Source: JBOFSR01 sp051651645 | GTDB lineage: Bacteria > Spirochaetota > Spirochaetia > Treponematales > Treponemataceae | Length of the DNA stretch: 17,562 nucleotides | Direction of reading: 5' to 3' | Assembly: GCA_051651645.1 (NCBI GenBank) | Contig: JBOFSR010000126.1 | Location: 1 to 17,562, forward strand | Shown here: positions 6,888-15,236 of the stretch, piece by piece | How positions within the stretch are numbered: the first letter of the stretch is position 1 | Layout of the letters: each line of letters begins with the position of its first letter | Made by a program: the position numbers and the translations under genes | The notes under the pieces: model-generated | The model's input: the letters and a program-made list of their open reading frames with translations, nothing else | Told to the model about the DNA's origin: nothing | Database searches by the model: none

Positions 6888-7325
6888 ATGAAAAAAATTC
6901 TAGTGATGGTCATGATTATTGGAGTGGTAGGTTTAATCTTTGCTCAAAAACAAAACAGTTGTACAAAAAGCAAGGGTAGAAAGGGTGCAGGAAAAGTTGG
7001 AGAGGTTTCTGTTGTTAATACTAAAGAGAACTCGATTACATTTATTGACTTTAATAAAGATTCTATAGCGATTGTTGTCAGTCCAAAAACTCAGATCATT
7101 GATATCACAAATATTGCTGCACTAGATAAAAAAATCAAGGGATCCCCAAATAAAGAAAAACAGCGAAAAATAAGACAAGAAAGAAAAGCGATGCCTAAAA
7201 ATATAATTTCATTGGAAGAAATACACGTTGGTGATTGCATTTTTGTAGTCTATGAGAATAATGAAACTTCAAATCGTGATGTGCTTGAAATAAAGGTAAT
7301 AAAAAAGCAAGTTCCCTCTGAATAG
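6888..7325 (+). CDS. Secreted protein with DUF5666-like beta-rich domain, 145 aa
   Basis: A predicted exported protein of unknown function. The signal peptide (MKKIL, hydrophobic core, then GLIFAQ) closely parallels that of the 64-aa protein encoded just upstream. After a short basic Cys25-containing linker (KSKGRKGAGK), residues about 36-140 alternate beta-strand-like stretches: GKVGEVSVVN, NSITFIDF, IAIVVSPKTQI, then a very basic KEKQRKIRQERK insert, then SLEEIHVGDCIFVVY and VLEIKVIKK. The 'hydrophobic strand, T-x-I, then EIxVGDxIxV' pattern is what DUF5666-type small barrels show; this resemblance is from memory and modest. GAGGA at 6877-6881 gives a well-spaced Shine-Dalgarno. No convincing separate promoter is visible, so expression may depend on terminator read-through. 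Confidence 0.75.
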   Translation: MKKILVMVMIIGVVGLIFAQKQNSCTKSKGRKGAGKVGEVSVVNTKENSITFIDFNKDSIAIVVSPKTQIIDITNIAALDKKIKGSPNKEKQRKIRQERKAMPKNIISLEEIHVGDCIFVVYENNETSNRDVLEIKVIKKQVPSE

Positions 7326-7342
7326 TTTGCTTGATCTTTTTT
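7305..7342 (+). terminator. Weak candidate terminator after the 145-aa gene
   Basis: AAGCAA (7305-7310) can pair with TTGCTT (7327-7332), extended by two G-U pairs, with a 12-nt loop, followed after 4 nt by six T residues. It overlaps the last codons. It is a short stem with an offset T tract, so only a possibility. Confidence 0.3.
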
Positions 7343-7349
7343 AGTAACG

Positions 7350-10300
7350 TTACCTTGCAATAAAGTACCAGTTTGGCATCCATTGTAAATATTTTGTAAC
7401 ATACGTTTTTTCTACGGGTTTTCCTGATAAAACGGGATAAAATGCTCCAAAGAGCAAGAGACAAAGGCTTACATACATAATAGTCAACGGACGGCATAGT
7501 TTTTTTGTTCGCAAAGAAAATGGAATATAGGCAATAGTTAGAACAAGAAAAGGAATCACGGGGAAGTAGTGATAGATAAACGTAATTCGTTTAATAAGTA
7601 TCCATGGTAAATATTGAGATAAAATAGCAATGATAAAAAAGCCCGCAAGAGAGTCTTTATCCTTCAATGCAAGAAAAATCATACATAAAAAAGCAGGAAT
7701 CCCAATCCACCAAATGAGGGGATTACCAAACGATGTTATGCCCTCACCATGCGTTGCTGAAATTCCATTTGAGTAATACCACATTGGAGTTATCATTAAA
7801 GGCCATTGGTACCAGCGAGAAGCAAAGGGGTGTTCTGCTATGATGCTTGAGTGGTATGAAAGCATTACTTTTTGGCTGGCAATCATTTTTTCGATAAGAT
7901 TTTGATTGTATCCGTTTTCTACATGAATATAGGAAAGCGTATAAATTATAAATGGAATAATTATAAAAAAACCGATACACGCAATAAGTGTAAGTGCGGT
8001 ATTTGGAATAAAGGTATCAAGAATACATCGATATTCTGGCTGATTTTTATATTTCTGTGGTTTATCAGAGGCATCTTTGTATTCTCTATAACGTTTGAAT
8101 ATTTGAGCAAAAAAGAGTATTGCAATTCCTAATCCTGCATAAATTCCTGTTAGCTTTACTGCAGTGGCTAAGCCAAACATTATTCCGCTTGCACAAAGGG
8201 GAATAAGTGTTTTTCGCAATTTTGTAGTATAAAAACTCATTTGAGTGTAAATGTACATAAAAAAATACATTCCAAGTATAAAAAACATAGCAAACGTATC
8301 AAGCGTTGCAATTCGTGATTGTACAAACGGCATAAAATCAGCAAAAAAGAGAAGCGAAGAAATCACAGCAAAAAAGCTTGAATCAAATATTTTTTTTGCA
8401 AATACATAGATAAGATATAAAGATGCAATGCCAAACAAGGCACTCATAAATCGCCATCCAAAGGGATTTACACCAAAAATTTTCATGCCCCACATAATTA
8501 GTATTTTTCCTAGTGGTGGATGTGTGCTTTCATAGGTAATTAATCCATTGTCAAACTCGTAAGCCGTGCGTGCATAATAAATCTCATCAAAGTATGTGCC
8601 TGTTCTAAATGTTGCATTTGCATCATACATAAGCGGCTCGTCAAAGAGAGAGGGATAATCTTTTGCATTAGAAGGAGCGACTTGTAATCCATTTTCATCA
8701 ATAAAAACAATTTCATTAAGGACATTTTTGTCTGACAACGACTGAATTTTAATTGATTGAACTTTTTTGTCAACTAAAATATGTTCCCATTTGAAAACAG
8801 ATTTTAGCGTAAAGGGTGTGCTAGACGAACTAAGGTTTATCCATCCTCCATTTTGATTTTCTTTATAACTAATTAAAACATTTCTGTTTTCGTTGTTTCC
8901 TAGATAAAAACTAAGAAAGCTCAATTTGACGCTTTTATTAAAATTGCATTCAATTGTTTCATTTGTATTTAGCGTGGTCGTTGTTTGTGGAGCAAATTTG
9001 TAGCCAATGTCATGAAATACCACGCAGCTGTATAAAAGAACAATAATGCTTAAAAAAATATAGTCAGTTTTTGTCATTAATCGTTTTTCTATTTTGCGGA
9101 TTGAGTTGTCATTAAAAGCGTTTATGGCCTTTCTGAATTTTGGCACGTGTCTTTTTAAGGGTGAAACGCGTATAACAGTAAAAATAAAAAAACAAAATAC
9201 AAGCACCGTAGCACCTGAAATAATTCTTGAAGGAATGTCCTGCCAATTAAAATTTCCAGAATCATAAAAGAATAAAACATGTGCCGTATTATAAAAATGT
9301 ACTATAGAAAATGCGATGTATGAAAAAAATAATTCCTTTTTTGGAGAATAAATAAAAGTAAAAAGTAATAAAATCAAAGCTGGAAATAAATAGCGTTCAT
9401 GCATTCGTACTGAAAACAAAAAAATGCCAATAATAATCTGTGCGGCTACAAGAAAGTTTTTCGCCAGAGTGTTTCTATTCAAATAATACATAATACTGCT
9501 GATCAGCATTGTAAGTACAATTGAGGCATAACCCCATTTCTCATAGGTTATTTTCAAAAAAGTTCCTGATTGCGAATGCCAATTCAGCCCAAAAAGAGTC
9601 CAAATATTATACGCATTAACGCTCGCTTTTCCGTATGAGGCAATTGTTGACAAATATTGCATTACAACCTTATGGATTCCAAAGGGTAGGGCAAAGGCTA
9701 TAAAGGTAAGAGCTCCAAGATAGCACCAAAAGAAAATTTTAATAAACGCTGTTGCGGCACGTCGTTTAGAAAAGCATCCTTTTTGGTTTGAGTATATTGT
9801 AAATACGTCAATTAAAGAAAAAATTAAAACAGGCGTGAAAATAAGTGTTTGTGGTTTGATTAAAACTCCAACGGTGTAAAAAAGAATTGCGTTAAGGTGC
9901 TTTTTTTCTGTTAAGGCATAGCACATTAAAATAACAAAAAGCGTAAAAACACTATCAACTTGTGCCCAAATTGTTGAGTTAAGGACGATTACAGGATTGA
10001 AAATATAGGAAATTGCAAGCATAAATGCAGCAAAAGAATTTAATTTTTTTTGTGCAACTTGGTAAATAAAATACCCTGTAAAAATATCACACAGTATGGC
10101 AGGTAATTTTATGACCAGCACGCACGCAATGGATTGATACGGAATTTGAAAAAATGTAATTATTTTGCCAATACAAAAAAGGATATACATGTATCCTGGT
10201 GGATAGTCCGTAAAGGCATTAGAATCATAAAAATTAGCAAAACCAACGCGAGAAACACGACTTGCCCAACCAAAAAAACTTGCAAAATCACTTGTGTGTC

Positions 10301-10481
10301 CCGTGTATAGTAGTGCAATAATTAAGCGAGTAAGAAAACTTAACAACAAAAAAATAATAATTGTTTGTGTGTCAAAAAAGAATTTTGCAGGACTTTTTAG
10401 CTTTTCAGGACAAGCAAAGCCTTTGTAAATTAAAATACTTGTACATAAAAATAAGGCAGCAAAAAAATGAATATAAATCAT
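7350..10481 (-). CDS. Two-module GT-C membrane glycosyltransferase (Gpi18-like + PMT/GT39-like), 1043 aa
   Basis: A very large polytopic membrane protein that should transfer a sugar from a polyprenyl-phosphate donor on the outer face of the inner membrane. The N-terminal ~440 residues look like the Gpi18-related GT-C group: Asp65 in the first loop (HTSDFASFFGWA), TDYPPGY (91-97), NSTIWAQVDS (168-177) and RMHERYLFP (359-367). Residues about 475-490 form another membrane span, then about 500-610 is a soluble beta-rich segment. From about 620 on it is PMT/GT39-like: TGTYFDEIYYA with FDE at 631-633, then STHPPLGK (652-659) and NPFGWRF. Each half has its own putative catalytic Asp loop. A GAGGA lies just upstream of the ATG. 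The acceptor is unknown: protein O-glycosylation, flagellin or a surface glycan are options. Confidence 0.87.
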   Translation of the reverse strand: MIYIHFFAALFLCTSILIYKGFACPEKLKSPAKFFFDTQTIIIFLLLSFLTRLIIALLYTGHTSDFASFFGWASRVSRVGFANFYDSNAFTDYPPGYMYILFCIGKIITFFQIPYQSIACVLVIKLPAILCDIFTGYFIYQVAQKKLNSFAAFMLAISYIFNPVIVLNSTIWAQVDSVFTLFVILMCYALTEKKHLNAILFYTVGVLIKPQTLIFTPVLIFSLIDVFTIYSNQKGCFSKRRAATAFIKIFFWCYLGALTFIAFALPFGIHKVVMQYLSTIASYGKASVNAYNIWTLFGLNWHSQSGTFLKITYEKWGYASIVLTMLISSIMYYLNRNTLAKNFLVAAQIIIGIFLFSVRMHERYLFPALILLLFTFIYSPKKELFFSYIAFSIVHFYNTAHVLFFYDSGNFNWQDIPSRIISGATVLVFCFFIFTVIRVSPLKRHVPKFRKAINAFNDNSIRKIEKRLMTKTDYIFLSIIVLLYSCVVFHDIGYKFAPQTTTTLNTNETIECNFNKSVKLSFLSFYLGNNENRNVLISYKENQNGGWINLSSSSTPFTLKSVFKWEHILVDKKVQSIKIQSLSDKNVLNEIVFIDENGLQVAPSNAKDYPSLFDEPLMYDANATFRTGTYFDEIYYARTAYEFDNGLITYESTHPPLGKILIMWGMKIFGVNPFGWRFMSALFGIASLYLIYVFAKKIFDSSFFAVISSLLFFADFMPFVQSRIATLDTFAMFFILGMYFFMYIYTQMSFYTTKLRKTLIPLCASGIMFGLATAVKLTGIYAGLGIAILFFAQIFKRYREYKDASDKPQKYKNQPEYRCILDTFIPNTALTLIACIGFFIIIPFIIYTLSYIHVENGYNQNLIEKMIASQKVMLSYHSSIIAEHPFASRWYQWPLMITPMWYYSNGISATHGEGITSFGNPLIWWIGIPAFLCMIFLALKDKDSLAGFFIIAILSQYLPWILIKRITFIYHYFPVIPFLVLTIAYIPFSLRTKKLCRPLTIMYVSLCLLLFGAFYPVLSGKPVEKTYVTKYLQWMPNWYFIAR

Positions 10482-10527
10482 TATTCCTCATAATAAAAGC
10501 ATGATTTTTGATAAACAAGTAGTAAGA

Positions 10528-10555
10528 TTGACTTTTTTATCTTTTTCCGTATACT
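10528..10555 (+). promoter_or_regulatory. Candidate promoter of the GerMN gene
   Basis: TTGACT (10528-10533), 16 nt, TATACT (10550-10555). The -10 ends 10 nt before the ATG at 10566, so the expected leader is only about 4-5 nt and there is no Shine-Dalgarno. Confidence 0.6.
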
Positions 10556-10565
10556 CGAAAACTGT

Positions 10566-11366
10566 ATGAAAAAAAATAAAAAAAATCAAGTTGCTTCAAC
10601 AATATTTATTTGGCTGATATTTACACTTATCCTAACTCTATCCTTTTTATTCAATATTGGCAAGATTAAAAAAGTGCTTGATGAAACAAAATTTGTTGAA
10701 ACTGTTTTTGGCATTCCGCAATCGATTACACAGTCTCCGCAAATCGCTAAAGTTGATGCAGTGCCACAGGTTATTCAGAATGCTGAGGTTGATCTTAATC
10801 TGGTAGCACCTACGCAAATTGATCAAACAGATTTAACCGTTGTAGCACCAGAAGAAGCTGAGCCGCAGCCGATTCCAGAATTGGATATTATTGACGTTGC
10901 AACGATAGTCAATACCGAAAAGGTGAATCCTTCAACAACACGAACACAGATGTCCAAGCTTTATTTTGTTATGATTGAAGGAGATGGCAAGCTCATTCGT
11001 AAAGAAATCACTCGCCTTACTGCCTACAGTGATTTACCGCTCAAAGAAACAATTTCCAGTTTACTAAAGGGGCCTGATATTGAAGACGTGGAAAAGGGCT
11101 TTATCTCGCTTATTCCAGCTGGCTCTACTTTGCTTGATGCTCGTGTTCAAAATAAAACGGCTGTCCTTGATTTTAATGATGAGTTTCAATTTAATAACTA
11201 TGGAGTTGATGGATATTTAGGTCAGCTCATGCAAGTTGTTTTTACCGCAACAGAATTTTCTTCTATAGATAATGTGCAAATTTTAATTGAAGGAGAAAAG
11301 CAAGATTATCTTGGTGGCGAAGGTGTTTGGATTGGAACGCCGCTTTCACGAATGAGTTTTAAATAG
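10566..11366 (+). CDS. Membrane-anchored GerMN-domain protein, 266 aa
   Basis: A single-pass protein with a lysine-rich cytoplasmic start, one transmembrane helix at about residues 10-30, a Pro/Glu/Val-rich extracytoplasmic linker (about 45-125), and a GerMN domain at about 131-257. GerMN landmarks are LLKGP (166-170), SLIPAGSTLLDARV, AVLDFNDEF and VQILIEGEK. The domain is named from the spore germination protein GerM but occurs widely in non-spore-formers as a likely peptidoglycan or envelope module; the precise role is unknown. The start is the only Met before the transmembrane helix. It lacks a Shine-Dalgarno and sits 10 nt from a -10 box. The 3' end overlaps the convergent DUF115 gene by 8 bp. 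Proximity to a PBP is consistent with a cell-envelope role. Confidence 0.85.
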   Translation: MKKNKKNQVASTIFIWLIFTLILTLSFLFNIGKIKKVLDETKFVETVFGIPQSITQSPQIAKVDAVPQVIQNAEVDLNLVAPTQIDQTDLTVVAPEEAEPQPIPELDIIDVATIVNTEKVNPSTTRTQMSKLYFVMIEGDGKLIRKEITRLTAYSDLPLKETISSLLKGPDIEDVEKGFISLIPAGSTLLDARVQNKTAVLDFNDEFQFNNYGVDGYLGQLMQVVFTATEFSSIDNVQILIEGEKQDYLGGEGVWIGTPLSRMSFK

Positions 11367-13212
11367 ATTTTTTAATTTGTGCGATAGCTTTTTCTAATTG
11401 AGTTAAATGCGTAGCGATTGATTTTTGTAACTCGTCATAAATAATAGATGATTTTTCAATTGCGTCACAAGGATTTTTTAATAAAACCGCAAGCTGCTTC
11501 TCTGTTGGAAATACGAGGGAGGCAAGATCCTTTCCTTTACACGCTAAAATAGCAGAATCGATTTTTTCTAACGATAATAAAATTTCATTTTTGCGATTAA
11601 GCGTTTTTTTATCACTGTTTCGATTTTCAAGGTGTTTGTATTCATCAATCAACAAGCAGCCTTTTTGTACCACAAAATCAATTTCTTGTAAGGCATTTTT
11701 TGCACTGACAACAGTCGCAAGAAATGCCGTTTTGGAATGAACAATATTTTTTGTCTGAATAAAATCCTCTATTTGTTGTTGATTTTCAGGAAAATCTAAA
11801 AGGTATTCTATTGTAGTAGTTTTTATTCCCTTAATTTTTAAGCTTTTTGCCGAAAGACTAAACATGTTTACGGCAGGATAATTGGCAACCTTGCTTTCAA
11901 ACCACCATGCATACAGCGACATTCGAGCGTCCGTTAGAATGGGATTTCCGTTATAGTCCTCGCTAAAAAATGCATTTGCCTCATACAAGGAGCGTGCAGA
12001 ATTATTTTCAGCGGGAAGTAATCGATTTGAGGTAAGGTGTATTCGCTCTTCAAAGGTGCTTCCTTTGTAATGCGTTTTGTTTTCAGGGAAGCCTAAGTCA
12101 AGTCCGAGTAAAAAAATGGTTGTGCTGCCAATAAAACGTGCAAAATCCCACGCTGTCGTTGCAACAGATCCGCCAGCACCAATTTCTCCATACTGACCAA
12201 TGTGATTTTCAATAAATTTTCCGAGTGGATACAAGGAGCTACAAAGAATAATTTCTTTGCATGGAAATTGAAAAACCGCAGGATAGGTAGCGAGTTCTGT
12301 TATCAAAATACTTGACTTTGCACTGAGTCCCATTAGGTGGCAATAATTCCAGTACTGCGGATCAGAAACAACAATAAAATGTGGCTCCGTGCCAGTTTTC
12401 AATACGGCTTTTAAGGCTGTGTCAACACAAACAATAATGCATCGGTTTTTAATTTCTGGCAAAAAAGGTAAGTAATCATCAAGTGTTGGCCCTGCTGCAA
12501 TAACACAAACAGGCAACGATGTTTTTTTTTCATAGCGAGCAATTCCGCCGCAATTAATTGCATGCTCAAGGTTTTTACACGTATTATTCAGCCAAAGCCC
12601 AGAAAACTTTTCAAGCGTGCTTTCATTAATTGATTTTTTTTGCATATTTCTCGTAATGAGATTGTCAAGCTGCATAAAATATTCTTCGCTGTGTTGCATT
12701 TGATTTTTTTCTTTGAAACAAATGCAATCCTGTAATCCGATTTTTTCTAAAATTGAAATTACCGTTGGCTGAGGAGCGTTTACAAAGAGAATACATACTG
12801 CGTGATTTAATATGCTCGAAAAATCAAAATAAGCGAGAGCCGCAAGAAAAAAATCCATACTAGGCTCAATGACAACAAGTTTTTTTTGTGGATAAAGGCT
12901 CACAAATTCATGGACGGCATATCCTAATCCCATTGAAAAAAATACACCACATGAAAAATCCTTGTTATTGGTAATTTGCATTAATTTTTTTGCTTCTTTT
13001 TGGGGATCATACATTGAGTGCAGTGCTCGCCCCTTATGCGTTATTGTTTTGCATCCAGACTTTGCTTCTTTAATTTCAAGTTGATTTGTATTCATAAGCT
13101 GCGGAATAAGCTCATCCTCGGCAAGGCTTTCATAGTTTGCCGAAAGCTGCTCAAAAAGTTCTGGAAATCGCTGTGCAAAAAGATCGATATTATTCTGAAA
13201 GATGGACTTCAA
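11359..13212 (-). CDS. DUF115 / Maf-family (motility-associated factor) putative glycosyltransferase, 617 aa
   Basis: A cytoplasmic protein of the DUF115/MAF_flag10 family, often annotated as MptE-like 6-hydroxymethylpterin diphosphokinase. In flagellated bacteria Maf proteins are implicated in glycosylating flagellins with nonulosonic acids. The core shows AAGPTLDDYLPFL (239-251), VCVDTALKAVL, PHFIVVSDPQ, then GAGGSVATTAWDFA (345-358) and LLGLDLGFPENKTHYKG. The flanking N-terminal ~220 and C-terminal ~150 residues are less recognisable; the C-terminus is helical. The start must be TTG at 13212, because a TGA lies two codons upstream in frame and the next Met is at residue 40; AGGAG at 13227-13223 serves it with 10-nt spacing. 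It overlaps the PBP gene by 23 nt, implying one transcript. Flagellin modification is plausible for a spirochaete but inferred. Confidence 0.87.
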   Translation of the reverse strand: MKSIFQNNIDLFAQRFPELFEQLSANYESLAEDELIPQLMNTNQLEIKEAKSGCKTITHKGRALHSMYDPQKEAKKLMQITNNKDFSCGVFFSMGLGYAVHEFVSLYPQKKLVVIEPSMDFFLAALAYFDFSSILNHAVCILFVNAPQPTVISILEKIGLQDCICFKEKNQMQHSEEYFMQLDNLITRNMQKKSINESTLEKFSGLWLNNTCKNLEHAINCGGIARYEKKTSLPVCVIAAGPTLDDYLPFLPEIKNRCIIVCVDTALKAVLKTGTEPHFIVVSDPQYWNYCHLMGLSAKSSILITELATYPAVFQFPCKEIILCSSLYPLGKFIENHIGQYGEIGAGGSVATTAWDFARFIGSTTIFLLGLDLGFPENKTHYKGSTFEERIHLTSNRLLPAENNSARSLYEANAFFSEDYNGNPILTDARMSLYAWWFESKVANYPAVNMFSLSAKSLKIKGIKTTTIEYLLDFPENQQQIEDFIQTKNIVHSKTAFLATVVSAKNALQEIDFVVQKGCLLIDEYKHLENRNSDKKTLNRKNEILLSLEKIDSAILACKGKDLASLVFPTEKQLAVLLKNPCDAIEKSSIIYDELQKSIATHLTQLEKAIAQIKKSI

Positions 13213-15052
13213 TGGTCATGTTCTCCTGTATAGGCGTTCCCGCTGGAGGATTTTGGCTTGTAACCCAACCGCTACCGTTAATAATTATTTTAAAGTTTTC
13301 GCGATTCATCAGGGGAGCCAGTTGTCTTTTTGAGTATCCATGTAGATTTGGCACGGTATTTTTCACCTGCGGAATTTTCATTTTTGGAATACTGATTGCT
13401 CCGCTATGCGTAACGCGTGTTGCACTGTCACGGCTAAGCCCCATGTGATCAATAATGATATTTGCTGCCTTTTGAATAACGGGAGCAACAATTCGTCCTG
13501 CGTATGTCTCGCCCTGAGCTTTTGTAATAACAATGTATAAAACAATTTGAGGATTATCAACAGGAAAAACTGCAACAACATTTGAGATAAAATCTGTAGT
13601 GCTGTAGCCACCTTTTTCAGCCATTTGGGCAGTTCCCGTTTTTACTCCAACAGAGACATCTTTAATGGAAGCCCTAAATCCCGTGCCATAGCGTGCGGTA
13701 GACTCCATGCAGCTTAAAATATAGCGTGCAGATTGCTCTGATAAAATAGCTTCTTTTTCCTTTGGAGTGAATTGATACGTGGGATTGCCATCTTTGTCAA
13801 GAATTTTTGAAATAAGTGTAAGCTGCAAGGGTTTGCCTTTGTTCGCAATTGCGGTTGTAGCTTCAACCATTTGTAAAGCTGAGACACTAATTTCTTGACC
13901 AATTGAAATTGTTGGCTTAGATCGAGTTGACCAAAACTTATTGGAAGTTGTTTTTACCGAACCTCGTGTTTCCCCTGGAAGCTCAATCCCTGTTTTTGCA
14001 CCAAAACCGAATTGTCGTAAACGATTCAAAAAATACTCAGAATCAAACAAGGCACTCATTTGAGCCAGTGCATCATTGCAAGAATATTGCAATGCCTCTC
14101 GGGGAGTTATCCATCCATGCCGACCTAAGCAGGTAATTCGTGCATGATCGCCATTACGAGAGCGAATTTCATAGACTCCATCGCATTCAAAAACATCATT
14201 TTGCTTGACAAGGCCAGAATCAATAAATGTTGCTACGGAAAAAATCTTAAATACAGAGCCAGGCTCGTAGGCGTACATGGCAGGGCGGTCAATGCGTTCT
14301 TCTTCCCGTGATGACGGATAAAAATTCAAATTAGCAGAGGGAAAACTAATGTACGAAAGGATTTCTCCTGTTTGGGCATTAGCCGCAACCATCATGAGGC
14401 TTTCGGCCTGCGTTTCTTCCATGACCTCTTGGGACACTTGTTCAAGCTTGTATTGCAGGTTTGAGTCAATTGTTAAAACAACGCTTTCTCCATACATATC
14501 ACTATTTTTTGTAATGACTTTTGGCTCGAGGACGCTTTGCAAAGAATATTCAATTCCAGATAAACCTTGTCCGCTATCTCCCATAAAACCAATTACTTGA
14601 GAGGCAAGGCTATTTTCAGGATAAATTCGAGAAACAGCTTTTTCAAGGCGAATACCGCGTAATTTGTGTGCAGAAATTGCAGAGCGAATATCATCATGCT
14701 CGCCCTGATTGATCTTTTTTTTGAGATATAGAAAATCTGTTTGGGAGCGATTAATTTGGTCAACGATTTTTTGAGACTCAATTCCCATAATGGGGGACAA
14801 AATATCTGCAGTTTTTTGCAAATCGTTAATTGCAGACGGGGTGATTGAAACATTGTATACCGTTGTTTGGATTGCTAAAAAATTGCCATTACGGTCAAAT
14901 ATGGCACCACGCTCTTTAATATTTGTGGGGGCTACACTTTTGTATGTTGGGCGGAAAAGCAATGCCGCATACGAGGCAAGTAAGGCAAGAATTGCAATAG
15001 AGCAAATGATTATAAAGGTAAAAATTCTACCTTTGGAGTAAAAATTATTCAT
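13190..15052 (-). CDS. Class B penicillin-binding protein (FtsI/PBP2-like) with C-terminal PASTA domain, 620 aa
   Basis: A peptidoglycan DD-transpeptidase anchored in the inner membrane, which cross-links stem peptides during division or elongation. It has a short cytoplasmic N-terminus, one transmembrane helix (about 10-33), a pedestal with KERGAIFDRNG (47-56), then the transpeptidase with all three active-site motifs: SVFK (Ser266, Lys269), SCN (324-326) and KTGT (471-474). A single PASTA domain covers about 566-620 (TVPNLHGYSK, then SQNPPAGTPI); PASTA domains bind peptidoglycan or beta-lactams. Domain order matches FtsI/SpoVD-type proteins. It is not inside a visible mra/mur division cluster: upstream is a sugar kinase and downstream the overlapping DUF115 gene. 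No strong Shine-Dalgarno precedes the ATG. Whether it serves septation or elongation cannot be decided. Confidence 0.93.
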   Translation of the reverse strand: MNNFYSKGRIFTFIIICSIAILALLASYAALLFRPTYKSVAPTNIKERGAIFDRNGNFLAIQTTVYNVSITPSAINDLQKTADILSPIMGIESQKIVDQINRSQTDFLYLKKKINQGEHDDIRSAISAHKLRGIRLEKAVSRIYPENSLASQVIGFMGDSGQGLSGIEYSLQSVLEPKVITKNSDMYGESVVLTIDSNLQYKLEQVSQEVMEETQAESLMMVAANAQTGEILSYISFPSANLNFYPSSREEERIDRPAMYAYEPGSVFKIFSVATFIDSGLVKQNDVFECDGVYEIRSRNGDHARITCLGRHGWITPREALQYSCNDALAQMSALFDSEYFLNRLRQFGFGAKTGIELPGETRGSVKTTSNKFWSTRSKPTISIGQEISVSALQMVEATTAIANKGKPLQLTLISKILDKDGNPTYQFTPKEKEAILSEQSARYILSCMESTARYGTGFRASIKDVSVGVKTGTAQMAEKGGYSTTDFISNVVAVFPVDNPQIVLYIVITKAQGETYAGRIVAPVIQKAANIIIDHMGLSRDSATRVTHSGAISIPKMKIPQVKNTVPNLHGYSKRQLAPLMNRENFKIIINGSGWVTSQNPPAGTPIQENMTIEVHLSE

Positions 15053-15236
15053 AGCAAACCACTACGGCAAAGCTATGGCTCAACTGATATATACTTTGAA
15101 ATAGATAGTTTTCATGATTTTTCAGTTTTTGTATGCATAAAAATAAAGCTCTATTCACAGTTCTTTTAATCTATCACAAAGAATGAAAATTTGCAATACT
15201 TAAATACTTGGAGGACGGATTAAGGTTTGATTTGAT
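15053..15236. other. Intergenic region upstream of the PBP gene
   Basis: A 184-nt gap between the co-directional kinase and PBP genes, AT-rich, with no gene I can support. On the minus strand TTGCAA, 17 nt, TAGATT is a mediocre promoter match; nothing better is evident. I see no intrinsic terminator for the PTS/kinase transcript, so read-through into the PBP gene is possible. Confidence 0.5.

Noticed and set aside
6888..7325. Reading the 145-aa protein as a lipoprotein because of Cys25
   Set aside because: The cysteine lies five residues after a conventional FAQ cleavage region and is preceded by polar KQNS, not a lipobox.
7344..7353. Perfect palindrome GTAACGTTAC
   Set aside because: Ten base pairs, overlapping the stop of the glycosyltransferase gene, with no partner copy or promoter nearby; could be chance.
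15210..15214. Isolated GGAGG on the plus strand in the gap before the kinase gene
   Set aside because: No plus-strand start codon or open frame follows at ribosome-binding distance.
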